Below, piece by piece: positions 17,364-26,214 of a stretch of 64,000 nucleotides of DNA; the first letter of the stretch is position 1, and every line of letters begins with the position of its first letter. The notes under the pieces are model-generated. The model did not search any database. It saw nothing but the letters and a program-made list of their open reading frames with translations, and was not told where the DNA came from. A program made the translations under genes and the position numbers. This DNA comes from Micromonospora chokoriensis (lineage in GTDB: Bacteria > Actinomycetota > Actinomycetes > Mycobacteriales > Micromonosporaceae): contig NZ_JOAN01000015.1 of assembly GCF_000718555.1 (NCBI RefSeq), positions 310,001 to 374,000 on the forward strand, written 5' to 3'.

Positions 17364-18212
17364 ATGAGTCGCGACACCGCACTCGTTTCGGCCGAGTGGG
17401 CCGAGAAGAACCTCGACGCCCCGGGCGTCGTCTTCGTCGAGGTCGACGAGGACACCTCGGCCTACGACACCGGCCACATCGCCGGCGCCATCAAGATTGA
17501 CTGGAAGACCGACCTCCAGGACCAGGTCCGTCGGGACTTCGTCAACAAGACCCAGTTCGAGGCGCTGCTCTCCGAGCGGGGCATCAGCAACGACGACACC
17601 GTCATCCTGTACGGCGGCAACAACAACTGGTTCGCCGCCTACGCCTACTGGTACTTCAAGCTCTACGGCCACCGTGACGTGAAGCTGCTCGACGGCGGTC
17701 GCAAGAAGTGGGAGCTGGACGCCCGCCCGCTGGTCACCGACGCGGTGTCCCGCCCGGCCACGCAGTACGTCGCGCAGGAGCCGGACACCTCCATCCGGGC
17801 CTTCCGCGACGAGGTCGTCGCCGCCATCGGCACCAAGAACCTGGTCGACGTGCGCAGCCCCGACGAGTTCGCCGGTCGCCTGCTCGCCCCCGCCCACCTG
17901 CCCCAGGAGCAGGCGCAGCGGGCCGGCCACATCCCCACCGCGATCAGCGTGCCGTGGTCCAAGGCGGCCAACGAGGACGGCACCTTCCGGTCCGACGACG
18001 AGCTGCGCAGGATCTACGGCGACGCGGGGCTCGACGACGGCAAGGAGACCATCGCGTACTGCCGGATCGGTGAGCGCTCGTCGCACACCTGGTTCGTGCT
18101 CCAGGAGCTGCTGGGTCACCGTAACGTCAAGAACTACGACGGCTCGTGGACCGAGTACGGCTCGCTGGTGGGTGTGCCGGTGGCGCTTGGCGATGAACCC
18201 GGGGAGGCCTGA
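17364..18212 (+). CDS. Thiosulfate sulfurtransferase (rhodanese)
   Basis: A 282-residue two-domain rhodanese. The inactive N-terminal domain is about 1-130. The active C-terminal domain holds the catalytic loop YCRIGERSSH near residues 233-242, where CRxGxR is the thiosulfate-type loop. It moves sulfane sulfur to acceptors. The ATG at 17364 has agggag upstream. It pairs with the DUF1416 gene, as in the mycobacterial cysA2/sseC arrangement, and follows a Cys leader peptide. Confidence 0.92.
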   Translation: MSRDTALVSAEWAEKNLDAPGVVFVEVDEDTSAYDTGHIAGAIKIDWKTDLQDQVRRDFVNKTQFEALLSERGISNDDTVILYGGNNNWFAAYAYWYFKLYGHRDVKLLDGGRKKWELDARPLVTDAVSRPATQYVAQEPDTSIRAFRDEVVAAIGTKNLVDVRSPDEFAGRLLAPAHLPQEQAQRAGHIPTAISVPWSKAANEDGTFRSDDELRRIYGDAGLDDGKETIAYCRIGERSSHTWFVLQELLGHRNVKNYDGSWTEYGSLVGVPVALGDEPGEA

Positions 18213-18214
18213 TC

Positions 18215-18535
18215 ATGACTCTCCCCATCGCTGCGGGCTGCGCCGCACCGGACCAGGCCGCGCCGCTGCCGGCCGGCTTGGACCTGGAGAAGGAAACCGT
18301 CATCACCGGCATCGTCCGCTCCGCGGAGGCCGAGCCGGTGCCCGGCGCGTACGTCCGGCTGCTCGACTCGACGGGTGAGTTCACCGCCGAGGTGGTGACC
18401 TCGGCCGCCGGCCAGTTCCGGTTCTTCGCCGCGCCAGGTTCCTGGACGCTGCGGGCGTTGTCCCGACACGGCAACGGCGACACCGCCGTCACTGCCGGCC
18501 GAGGTGTCAACGAGGTCGCCGTCACCGTCGCCTGA
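18215..18535 (+). CDS. sseC: DUF1416 (SseC-like) protein
   Basis: A 106-residue DUF1416 protein with a carboxypeptidase-regulatory-like beta fold (TGIVRSAEAEPVPGAYVRLL, then GEFTAEVVTSAAGQFRFF). Mycobacterial SseC proteins lie beside thiosulfate sulfurtransferases in the same way. Their biochemical role is not settled, though a link to sulfur delivery is likely. ggggagg precedes the ATG, which is 2 nt after the sulfurtransferase stop. Confidence 0.85.
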   Translation: MTLPIAAGCAAPDQAAPLPAGLDLEKETVITGIVRSAEAEPVPGAYVRLLDSTGEFTAEVVTSAAGQFRFFAAPGSWTLRALSRHGNGDTAVTAGRGVNEVAVTVA

Positions 18536-18549
18536 CCCACTGCTCTGAT

Positions 18550-18592
18550 CGACCGGGGCCGGTCACCCTTGCCGGGTGGCCGGCCCCGGTCG
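18550..18592 (+). terminator. Terminator of the sulfurtransferase-sseC operon
   Basis: A perfect 13-bp GC-rich stem (cgaccggggccgg against its complement), 14 bp past the sseC stop. Confidence 0.75.
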
Positions 18593-18640
18593 TTGCCCCG
18601 AAGCGTCGGCACGCCGGAGCGGGTGCCGAAGTCCATCGGC

Positions 18641-19183
18641 ATGCGTCACTATCTACGGGTGGAATTCAGGGATGAGAGTGGCGTGTCCGACGAAGGGATC
18701 CCCATCGTCGTCTGCGTGAGCACGGACCTGTCGGTGCGGGATCGGGTGTTGAGCCGACTTGACGGGCTCGCCCCGGTGCTCAGCTGCGCCGACCTGACCG
18801 AGCTGCGCGAGCTGCTGTCATCGCCGACGGACCCGGCGTCGGCTGTCGGGCCGGTCCCCCCGGTGGTGCTGCCGCAGGGCCCGGCCGAGTGGGGCGAGCT
18901 GGTCGTAGACCGGGCCGGAGGCCGGGTCACCTGGCGTGGCGACCCAGTCCCGCTCACCCCCACCGAACGGGAGCTGCTCGCCCTGCTCATCGGCCCGCCG
19001 CTGGTGGTGTGGAGTTACGAACAGCTCTGTGTCTCGGTGTTGGGTGGCACGGACACCGCGGGTCTGCAATCCACGATCAAGCGGCTTCGGCGCAGGCTGC
19101 GGGGCCTGCCGGGTGGGCCGCAGGTGCACACCGTGCGCGGGATCGGCTACCGACTCGACCCTCCGCCCCGGCGGGGCGACTGA
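18641..19183 (+). CDS. Winged-helix regulator with degenerate receiver
   Basis: A 180-residue protein whose C-terminal half (about 92-175) is an OmpR/PhoB winged helix (LTPTERELLALL, STIKRLRRRLRGL, VRGIGYRLDPP). The N-terminal part is short and lacks the acidic pocket of a real receiver. No kinase gene is nearby, so it is an orphan regulator. ATG at 18641 is used; GTG at 18683, with gatgagag upstream, is as likely and would give 166 residues. Confidence 0.75.
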   Translation: MRHYLRVEFRDESGVSDEGIPIVVCVSTDLSVRDRVLSRLDGLAPVLSCADLTELRELLSSPTDPASAVGPVPPVVLPQGPAEWGELVVDRAGGRVTWRGDPVPLTPTERELLALLIGPPLVVWSYEQLCVSVLGGTDTAGLQSTIKRLRRRLRGLPGGPQVHTVRGIGYRLDPPPRRGD

Positions 19184-19238
19184 CCTGCCGACCGCCTCCG
19201 CCGCTGGCCCGGCGGCGGACGCGTGACACCATGGCCGG

Positions 19239-20090
19239 GTGAGCGGTGCTGTGCAGACGGGTTGGGCCTCTCCGGCCGGCCCCGCCGCGCCGGCACCGGC
19301 CCGGTCGCGGCGGCGTTGGCTGCTTGTCGCGACCACGGCCTGGGCCGTGTTGCTGGCCGGGCTCACCTGGACCTCGGCGCGGAACGACCCGCCAACCGTG
19401 CGCGAACAGCGCTCCCTCGATCAGGCTGGCCCGGTGGTCGACCGGGCGGTCGGTGAGTTGGCCCGCGCGGCCGGCGCAGCGGGCCTGCTGGAGCTGGGCC
19501 CGGCGCGGATCGCGTCCGGTTGCCGGGTCACCCCGTTCGCCGACGGGGCGAGGCTGCGGCGTGAGGTCGGGGTGCTCGCGCCCGCCGGTGACGAGCAGGC
19601 CGTGCTGGCCGGCATCGCCGAGCGGCTGCCGGCGAGCTGGCGGGCCGGGGTGGGGCGTGGGTTGGGCGGCCCCGAGCTGCGCGCCGACGCCGGAGAATTC
19701 GTCGCCGTCGAGGGGCGGCCGACCGTCGACGGCCGGCTGCGTCTGATCGTCGACACCGGTTGCCGACCGGTCGGCGACGGCTACCCGCCGACCTCGGCCA
19801 CCGCTGCCGGCCCGGAGACCGCCGCGCTGACCGCCGCGCTGCGGGCGCTCGACCGGCCCGACGCCGCGCCGGAGCTGGTCACCGCGCCCTGCCCGGGCGG
19901 CGGGCTGGCCCGTACCGTGCGCTCGTCGGTTGGTCCCGGCCCGGCGGCCGCACTCGCCCCGCTGGCCGGCAACGCCCCACTGCTGGATCAACCCCCGGTG
20001 TACGCGTACCGCGCCGGCGATGTCACGGTGCTGGCCGAGATCAGCCCGGACGCCACCCGACTGGCCGCCACCGTCGGTTGCCCGGGTTGA
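19239..20090 (+). CDS. Hypothetical membrane-anchored protein
   Basis: A 283-residue protein with one N-terminal membrane helix (about 27-45, after RSRRR) and a secreted Ala/Gly-rich domain that contains five Cys, likely for disulfides. No family is recognised. It ends convergently with the debranching-enzyme gene 19 bp away. Confidence 0.65.
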   Translation: MSGAVQTGWASPAGPAAPAPARSRRRWLLVATTAWAVLLAGLTWTSARNDPPTVREQRSLDQAGPVVDRAVGELARAAGAAGLLELGPARIASGCRVTPFADGARLRREVGVLAPAGDEQAVLAGIAERLPASWRAGVGRGLGGPELRADAGEFVAVEGRPTVDGRLRLIVDTGCRPVGDGYPPTSATAAGPETAALTAALRALDRPDAAPELVTAPCPGGGLARTVRSSVGPGPAAALAPLAGNAPLLDQPPVYAYRAGDVTVLAEISPDATRLAATVGCPG

Positions 20091-20109
20091 GCCGAGCAGC
20101 CCGCTCGGG

Positions 20110-22164
20110 TCAGCCGTCGCCCGGCTGATCCTGCGGGCCACGGCTGCGGCCCAACGCGTCGACCATGCCCCACCGGCCGGGGATGTCCAGTAGCTCGACG
20201 CGGCCCATCCCCGGCGGCACGGCCGGGTCGATGATCAGGTGCTCGCCCTGCGGCTCCAACCCCAGCATTACCCGGAGCAGCAGCAACGGCGTGCCGGTCG
20301 ACCATGCCTGCGGGCTGCACGCGGTCGGGTACTCCACCGGGTAGTCGGTGAGGTCCCGGGCGTAGCCGGCGAACGCCTCCGGCAGCCGCCCCTGGAAGTA
20401 CTGGGACGCGGCCAGCATCGCGTCGCAGATCAGCCCGGCCTCGTCCCGGAAGCCGTACCGCCACAGGCCCCAGGCGATGATCGAGTTGTCGAACGGCCAG
20501 ACCGTGCCCACGTGGTAGCCGATCGGGTTGTACCGCCCCTCGTCGGTGGCGAGCGTCCGCACTCCCCAGCCAGAGAAGAGCCGTGGCCCGAGCAGGTGCT
20601 CGACCACCTTGCTGGCGCGGGACTCGTCCACGATCCCGCTCCACAGCAGGTGCCCGATGTTCGAGGTCAGCGCGTCCACCTGCCGGCCGTCGGCGTCCAG
20701 CGCGAGCGCGTAGTGCTCGCGGTCGGCGATCCAGAAGTCGCGGTCGAACCGCCGTTTGAGATCGGCGGCCTGCCGCTCCAGCCCGTCGGCGTACTCCGGG
20801 TCGTTCCAGAAGGTCCGGGCCAGCCGGGCGGCCCGCATCTTCGCGTCGTACGCGTACCCCTGCAACTCGCAGGTGGCTCGGGGGAAGCCGGGCATCTGGC
20901 CGTCGGCGTACGAGATGGCGTCCCAGGAGTCCTTCCAGCACTGGTTCTGTAGACCGGTCTCCGGGTTGCGGGTCTGGTACCAGAGGTAGCCGGTGCCGAG
21001 CAGGTCACCGTAGGTGTCGATCCATTCCAGCGCCGCCCGGACCTGCGGCTCCAGTCGACGCACCAGCGCGGCGTCGCCGGTCCAGCGCTCGTACTCGTCG
21101 ATCAGGATGATGAACAGTGGCGTCGAGTCGGCCGCCCCGTAGTACGGCGAGTGCGGCTGCTCCTCGAAGCCGGCGGTCTCCCCGTACCGCAGCTCGTGCA
21201 GGATCTTGCCGGGTTCCTCGTCCCGGAAGTCGTCCACCCGCTGCCCCTGCAGGCCGGCCAGCATCAGGATGGTCGGCGGGACCAGCTCTGGCAGGAACGG
21301 CAGCACCTGCAACGAGGTGATGATGCTGTCCCGGCCGAACAGGGTCATGAACCAGGGCAGTCCCGCGGCGATCAGCCGCACGCCAAGGGCGATCGACTCG
21401 TAGCGCAGTGCGGCAAGGTCGTTGAGGCTGCGCCGGTACGCCCCGGCCAACGGCTCGCAGTCGCAGCCGAGCTTCGGCGCCCGGTCGATCAGCTCCTGCT
21501 GTTCGGCTCGGATGACGTCGGCGTTGCGGCTGCCGCCGTATGGCAGGGTGGCCCGGATGTCCTCGCCCTTAGCCCCGTAGACGACGCTTGACACGTGCAG
21601 CCGGGTGGTCCACTTGCTGTTGCGGGCGATCCGGATCCGGAAGGTCATCCCGGTGTCGTCGACCTGCGCCGGGGCGGTGGTGGTGACCGTCGTCTCCCGG
21701 TGGAACGCCTCTCGCCGGTAGGTCAGCCGCAGCTCGTTTTCGGATACCGAGACTGTCGTTTCGCCCCGCTTCTGCCGGGGGCGCTTGATCTCGAACAGGT
21801 CGGCGAAGTCGGCCCCGATGTCGAGCCGGACGGTGAACTCGACGTCCGCGCCGGTGTGGTTCAGCACGGTCAGCTCCTCCTCGAAGCTGCCCACGATCGC
21901 CCGGCTGCGGATCACCGACGCCTTCGCGTCCAGGTAGTGCGTGGGTTCGCCGGGGGCGAGGAAGAACTTGGTGCGGTACGACTCGTTGTCGTCGACGGAG
22001 AGGGCGTGCAGCCGCTTGCCGTCCAGGGTGAGCAGCCACGTGGACAGGAATCGGGTGTCGAAGGAGAACAACCCGGTAGGGAAGTCGTAGGACGGCTCGA
22101 TGTCCCCCCGCCGGTCGCTGACCAGGAAGGTGTTGCCGTCCAGGATGCTGACGAGTTCCTTCAC
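20110..22164 (-). CDS. Amylo-alpha-1,6-glucosidase / glycogen debranching-type protein
   Basis: A 684-residue protein. The N-terminal glycogen-debranching domain (about 1-210: ILDGNTFLVSDRRGDI, FDTRFLSTW) is followed by an (alpha/alpha)6 barrel glucosidase domain (about 250-670: LPWFMTLFGRDSI, HELRYGE, GYLWYQTRNPETGLQ). It probably trims oligosaccharides or glycogen in the cytosol. The start is GTG and overlaps the SCP2 gene by 4 nt, so they form one operon. Confidence 0.88.
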   Translation of the reverse strand: MKELVSILDGNTFLVSDRRGDIEPSYDFPTGLFSFDTRFLSTWLLTLDGKRLHALSVDDNESYRTKFFLAPGEPTHYLDAKASVIRSRAIVGSFEEELTVLNHTGADVEFTVRLDIGADFADLFEIKRPRQKRGETTVSVSENELRLTYRREAFHRETTVTTTAPAQVDDTGMTFRIRIARNSKWTTRLHVSSVVYGAKGEDIRATLPYGGSRNADVIRAEQQELIDRAPKLGCDCEPLAGAYRRSLNDLAALRYESIALGVRLIAAGLPWFMTLFGRDSIITSLQVLPFLPELVPPTILMLAGLQGQRVDDFRDEEPGKILHELRYGETAGFEEQPHSPYYGAADSTPLFIILIDEYERWTGDAALVRRLEPQVRAALEWIDTYGDLLGTGYLWYQTRNPETGLQNQCWKDSWDAISYADGQMPGFPRATCELQGYAYDAKMRAARLARTFWNDPEYADGLERQAADLKRRFDRDFWIADREHYALALDADGRQVDALTSNIGHLLWSGIVDESRASKVVEHLLGPRLFSGWGVRTLATDEGRYNPIGYHVGTVWPFDNSIIAWGLWRYGFRDEAGLICDAMLAASQYFQGRLPEAFAGYARDLTDYPVEYPTACSPQAWSTGTPLLLLRVMLGLEPQGEHLIIDPAVPPGMGRVELLDIPGRWGMVDALGRSRGPQDQPGDG

Positions 22165-22541
22165 CTCAGTCGTCCGGCCGCTCGACGGGCCGTTTCGCGG
22201 GGGTCGCGGGTGCCGGGTGGGCTCGGAAAGAACCGGCGGAAGGCGAGGAAGAGCACCACGTTCCCGCTGAACGTGCTCTCGTTGCGCAGCACCGCGGCGA
22301 CCCCCTGGGCCTCGCCGGTGATCAGTCGGTCGAAGAGGGCGGCGCTGCTGTACCAGATGGCGTCGGCTGGGCCACGCCCGCGAGTGACCTGCACCGACCC
22401 GGGCCGCATCCGGACCAGCCAGTGTTCGGTGCGGTGGTCGTCGCCGAGGTCGATCTGCAGAGTGCCATCGGCCAGACCGCCCAGGATGTCGGGGGCGCGC
22501 GACGGCAGCGCTTCGAAGAACCTCTCCACCGCCTCGGTCAC
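22161..22541 (-). CDS. SCP2 sterol-carrier domain protein
   Basis: A 126-residue SCP2-like lipid-binding protein (HWLVRMRPGSVQVTRG, AALFDRLITGEAQGVAAVLRNE). GTG at 22541 has TACGAT 6 nt upstream; the frame is open to a GTG at 22607 that would add 22 residues. It is coupled to the debranching-enzyme gene by a 4-nt overlap, an unexpected pairing with no clear shared pathway. Confidence 0.8.
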   Translation of the reverse strand: MTEAVERFFEALPSRAPDILGGLADGTLQIDLGDDHRTEHWLVRMRPGSVQVTRGRGPADAIWYSSAALFDRLITGEAQGVAAVLRNESTFSGNVVLFLAFRRFFPSPPGTRDPRETARRAAGRLR

Positions 22542-22620
22542 ATCCGAATCGTAGGCAGCCGTCCGAGATGTCGGGTCGGTATCGGCACTCCGCTCGGATC
22601 GCCCCACCGCCGCCGTGCGG

Positions 22621-22983
22621 TCAGTAGACGAGTGCCTGCGCGCCCTCGGCCATCGCCTCCTCGACGAAGACCGCGGCGCCGGCGATCCGGACCCCGGGCA
22701 GTACGTCGTCCGGGCCGATCTCTCGTCGGGCCGCGCACTGGGTGCAGGCGGTCACCCGACCGCTGGTCAGGATGACGTGCAGCAACTCGGCCAGCGGCGC
22801 GGAGTGCGGCAGCTCGAACTGCTGTGCGCGACCGGGCAGCGCGAACCAGGTCGACTCACCGGTCAGCCAGAGCGAGACGTCCACGCCGGCCGCGACCGCC
22901 GTCGCGGCGACGGTGAATGCCTGTGCGCACCGCTCCGGAGCGTCCGCCCCTGCGGTGGCCTTGACGACGAGAGTGCGGGCCAT
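22621..22983 (-). CDS. DsrE-family protein
   Basis: A 120-residue single-domain protein of the DsrE/DsrF-like fold (TLVVKATAGADAPERCAQAF, VDVSLWLTGES). It has two Cys in TACTQC near residue 80 that could carry sulfur. The substrate is unknown. The ATG at 22983 has TATGCT 7 nt upstream, so the message is likely leaderless; it diverges from the small membrane gene at 22999. Confidence 0.75.
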   Translation of the reverse strand: MARTLVVKATAGADAPERCAQAFTVAATAVAAGVDVSLWLTGESTWFALPGRAQQFELPHSAPLAELLHVILTSGRVTACTQCAARREIGPDDVLPGVRIAGAAVFVEEAMAEGAQALVY

Positions 22984-22998
22984 GTGGCCCAGCATAGG

Positions 22999-23112
22999 AT
23001 GGCCGGGATGGTTACCGAGATCGGGTTTGTCAGCCTGCTGGTCGCTGGCCTGGGCGGGCTCGCCGGTGGCTTGGTCTACCTAGCCGTACGCATTTCGAGA
23101 GGACGCTGGTGA
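22999..23112 (+). CDS. Small membrane protein (37 aa)
   Basis: A 37-residue protein, or 34 if started at the second ATG, with a single hydrophobic Gly/Leu-rich helix (FVSLLVAGLGGLAGGLVYLAV) and a basic tail (RISRGRW). Its stop overlaps the nitrobindin start by 4 nt (GTGA). Such coupling to a conserved gene supports it being real. No function is known. Confidence 0.6.
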   Translation: MAGMVTEIGFVSLLVAGLGGLAGGLVYLAVRISRGRW

Positions 23113-23705
23113 CGCCTGTGAGCGAGAACCCGCTGCAGCCGCCGTGGCTGAACGCGCCGCCGGTCGAGGAGTACCCGTTCGAGGAGAGTCACGACCTGCG
23201 GGTCGGGCCGAAGCTGCACCCCGCGCTGGATGCCCTGCTGCCGTACATCGGCCTGTGGCGCGGCCGGGGCAAGGGCGGCTTCCCCACCATCGACGACTTC
23301 GACTACGCGCAGGAGATCCGGATCAGCCACGACGGCCGACCGTTCCTGCACTACGAGTCGCGTGCCTGGATCCTCGACGAGCAGAGCAAGCCGGTCCGTC
23401 CGGCCGGGCGTGAGGTCGGCTGGTGGCGGCCGGTGCTGGTGGATGGCCGGGCGACCGATGAGCTGGAGGCGCTGCTGACCACCCCGACCGGGGTGATGGA
23501 GCTGCACCTGGGCAAGCGCACCGGCACGCAGCTGGAGTTCGCCACCGACGCGGTCATCCGGACTCCCACCGCCAAGGAGGTCACCGGTGGGCACCGGCTC
23601 TTCGGCATCGTCGAGGGTGCGCTGCTCTACGCCCAGGAGATGGCCGCCATGGGGCACGGGCTCAGCCCGCACCTCTCGGCGCGCCTCGTCCGGGTCGGCG
23701 GCTGA
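23109..23705 (+). CDS. Nitrobindin-like heme protein (DUF1794/FABP-like)
   Basis: A 198-residue nitrobindin, a ten-stranded beta barrel that binds heme and can isomerise peroxynitrite. The family GxWxGxG motif appears as GLWRGRGKGGFP (about 47-58), and the proximal heme His candidate is in the C-terminal MGHGLSPHLSARL. It follows the 37-residue membrane protein with a GTGA overlap. Confidence 0.87.
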   Translation: MTPVSENPLQPPWLNAPPVEEYPFEESHDLRVGPKLHPALDALLPYIGLWRGRGKGGFPTIDDFDYAQEIRISHDGRPFLHYESRAWILDEQSKPVRPAGREVGWWRPVLVDGRATDELEALLTTPTGVMELHLGKRTGTQLEFATDAVIRTPTAKEVTGGHRLFGIVEGALLYAQEMAAMGHGLSPHLSARLVRVGG

Positions 23706-24584
23706 CTAGACGGGGAAACCCAGCAGGGCTTGCAGGGCGGGGGTACGCGGGCAGCGAGCCCGACGTACCCCGTCCAGCGTGTTCACCTCGGCGGCTCCGC
23801 GCAGCGACGAGGTGAACCACACGCCGTCCGCCGCGTGCAGTTCGGCGGGGGTGACCATCCGTTCGGCGGCGCTCAGGCCCAGCTCGGTGGCGTGAGCGAG
23901 CAGCCAGGCCACTGTCGTGCCGGCGAGGATGCCGGTGCTGGCGGCGGGCACCGTGCAGAGCGTGTCGTCGGTGAGCCACACCACGTTGGCGGTGGGACCC
24001 TCCAGCGCGTATCCGTCGGAGGAGATCCAGAGCACGTCGTCCACGCCGGCCCGGCGGGCCCAGCGGCGGGCGGCGCTGCTGACCGCGTACGACGTGGATT
24101 TGATCCCGGCCGGCAGCCAGCTCAGCTCGGTCCGGGCGGCGGCGGGCAGCCCCAGCGGCAGGCTGGCCACGGCGATTCCGTCCCGCCGGGCGGCCCGGGA
24201 GGCCGCCGGCACCTCGGCCAGCGTGGCGTAGACCGTCGGCGGGCCGCCGGCCTCCGGGCCTCGCGTGCAGACCAGCCGAAGGGCCCCTTCCACAGGTGCT
24301 GGCCAGCCAGCCCGTACCTCGTCCAGCAGGTCGATCAGCGCCGCGGTGGGGGGCAGGGCCAGCTCGACGGCGGCGGCGGCCGTGGCCAGACGGGCCAGGT
24401 GTTCGTCGCGCAGCCACGGCCGGCCGTGCCGCAGGTGCATGGTCTCGAAGAGGCCGTCGCCGTGCAGCACCCCGAGGTCGTCACCGCGGAGCACCGGGTC
24501 GCCGGGCGGCACCGGGCCGAGCCCCAGAACGGCGATCCGCGCGGTCGGGTCGGCCGCGACCTTCCCGACGGACGACGTCACCAT
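23706..24584 (-). CDS. Class IV aminotransferase / aminodeoxychorismate lyase-like
   Basis: A 292-residue PLP-dependent fold-type IV enzyme (GDDLGVLHGDGLFETM near the N-terminus, catalytic Lys in GIKSTSYAVSS, then LEGPTANVVWL). It may be a branched-chain aminotransferase or a PabC-type lyase; the sequence does not separate these. ATG at 24584 fits a TACGCT box 8 nt upstream; ATG at 24590 is also possible. Its stop abuts that of nitrobindin. Confidence 0.83.
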   Translation of the reverse strand: MVTSSVGKVAADPTARIAVLGLGPVPPGDPVLRGDDLGVLHGDGLFETMHLRHGRPWLRDEHLARLATAAAAVELALPPTAALIDLLDEVRAGWPAPVEGALRLVCTRGPEAGGPPTVYATLAEVPAASRAARRDGIAVASLPLGLPAAARTELSWLPAGIKSTSYAVSSAARRWARRAGVDDVLWISSDGYALEGPTANVVWLTDDTLCTVPAASTGILAGTTVAWLLAHATELGLSAAERMVTPAELHAADGVWFTSSLRGAAEVNTLDGVRRARCPRTPALQALLGFPV

Positions 24585-24653
24585 GACCATCGAGCGTAGC
24601 GGTGGTCGATCGCGATGCGGGGCAGAGCCTGGCGGCCGAACTATGATCGGACG

Positions 24654-25082
24654 GTGTCCGAATCCTCCCTCGCGGAAATCCTGCGGGCCCGTGGGCTGCG
24701 TTTGACGGCTCAACGGCAGCTCGTCCTCCAGGCGGTGCTCGATCTGGGCCACGCCACACCGGAGCAGGTGCACACCGCAGTCCGGGAGGTCGCCGCCGGC
24801 GTCAACATCACCACCATCTACCGCACGCTTGAGCTGCTGGAACGGCTCGGTCTGGTGACCCACACACACCTGTCGCACGGCTCGCCGACCTACCACGCCG
24901 CCGGTGAACACCAGCATGTCCACCTGGTCTGCCGGGAGTGCGGCGCGATCGACGAGATCGAACCGGAGTTACTCCGCCCTCTCGCCGACCAGTTGGCCAC
25001 GCAGCGCGGGTTCCGGGTGGACATCGGGCACGTGTCACTCTTCGGCGTCTGCGCACGCTGCGAGAACGGGGACCACAAATGA
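24654..25082 (+). CDS. Fur-family metalloregulator
   Basis: A 142-residue Fur-family repressor. The winged helix (about 8-80, NITTIYRTLELLERLGLV) precedes a metal-binding dimerisation domain with HQHVHLVCREC and a C-terminal CARC, the structural zinc Cys pairs. It could be Zur or Fur. The GTG start has TATGAT 6 nt upstream (leaderless). It overlaps ygfZ by 4 nt. Confidence 0.88.
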   Translation: MSESSLAEILRARGLRLTAQRQLVLQAVLDLGHATPEQVHTAVREVAAGVNITTIYRTLELLERLGLVTHTHLSHGSPTYHAAGEHQHVHLVCRECGAIDEIEPELLRPLADQLATQRGFRVDIGHVSLFGVCARCENGDHK

Positions 25083-26191
25083 TCGACATCGCGGGTGCGG
25101 TGGCCGTCGAGAGCATCGACGAGGCCAGCCGTGACCAGCCCGATCCGGCGCACGTCGCGGTCGGGGTGCGGGGGGTGGCCGCGCACTACGGCGACCCGCT
25201 GCGCGAGCAGCGCACCCTCGACACCGAGGTCGGCCTGGTCGACCGGTCGCATCGCGGGGTCATCGCGGTGCCCGGGGAGGAACGGGCCGGTTGGCTGCAC
25301 ACGATCACCTCGCAGCACCTGAGCGCCCTCACCGCCGGCGAGGGCACCGAGTTGCTGGTGCTGTCGCCCAACGGCCACGTCGAGCAGCACGCCATGGTCG
25401 CCGAGGACGGCGAGACCACCTGGCTCGACACCGAGCCGGGGGCGACGGCGGGCCTCCTGGCCTATCTGGAGAAGATGCGGTTCTTCAGCAAGGTCGAACC
25501 ACGCGACGCGACGGCCGAACGCGCGCTGCTGTCGCTGGTGGGGCCGGCGGCCACGGAGGCGCTGGGCACGCTCGGCGTGACCGGGCTGGCCGCGCCGGAC
25601 CTGGTCGCGGTGCCGGGTCCGAAGTTCCCGCACGGTGCCGTGCCACCCCGGGCGAGTGTTCGCTACGACGTACGACCGCTGCCGATCGGCGGCTGGGCCC
25701 GACGTGGTCCCCTCGGGGTCGACCTGCTGGTGCCCCGCTCAGCGATGGACCAGGTGGTGGCGGAGCTGCGCGGCGCCGGTGTGCCGGTCGCGGGGCTCTG
25801 GGCGTACGAGGCGATCCGGGTGGCCGCCCGACAGCCCCGGGTCGGGGTGGACACCGACCACCGGAGCATTCCGGCGGAGGTCGACCTGATCGCCCCGGCG
25901 GTGCACCTGGACAAGGGTTGCTACCGGGGCCAGGAGACGGTGGCCCGGGTGCACAACCTGGGCCGGCCGCCGCGTCGCCTCGTACTGCTGCATCTGGACG
26001 GGGTGACCACCGACCAGCCGCCGGTGGCCGGCACGCCGGTGACCCTCGACGGCCGGGCGGTCGGCTTCGTCGGCACCGCCGTGCTGCACCACGAGCTGGG
26101 TCAGGTCGCCCTCGCGGTGGTGAAACGGAACATCCCGGACGATGCCGCGTTGCGGATCGGCGAGACCGCGGCGGCGATCGACCCGTCCTGA
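25079..26191 (+). CDS. ygfZ: YgfZ/GcvT-like folate-binding protein
   Basis: A 370-residue YgfZ/CAF17 protein, which helps Fe-S enzyme maturation in a folate-dependent way. The diagnostic K-G-C-Y-x-G-Q-E motif is present as DKGCYRGQETVARVHNLG near residue 280. ATG at 25079 overlaps the Fur-family stop (ATGA), so metal-dependent control of Fe-S repair is plausible. Confidence 0.9.
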   Translation: MIDIAGAVAVESIDEASRDQPDPAHVAVGVRGVAAHYGDPLREQRTLDTEVGLVDRSHRGVIAVPGEERAGWLHTITSQHLSALTAGEGTELLVLSPNGHVEQHAMVAEDGETTWLDTEPGATAGLLAYLEKMRFFSKVEPRDATAERALLSLVGPAATEALGTLGVTGLAAPDLVAVPGPKFPHGAVPPRASVRYDVRPLPIGGWARRGPLGVDLLVPRSAMDQVVAELRGAGVPVAGLWAYEAIRVAARQPRVGVDTDHRSIPAEVDLIAPAVHLDKGCYRGQETVARVHNLGRPPRRLVLLHLDGVTTDQPPVAGTPVTLDGRAVGFVGTAVLHHELGQVALAVVKRNIPDDAALRIGETAAAIDPS

Positions 26192-26214
26192 GCGGTCCGT
26201 CTAGGATCGCCGGC

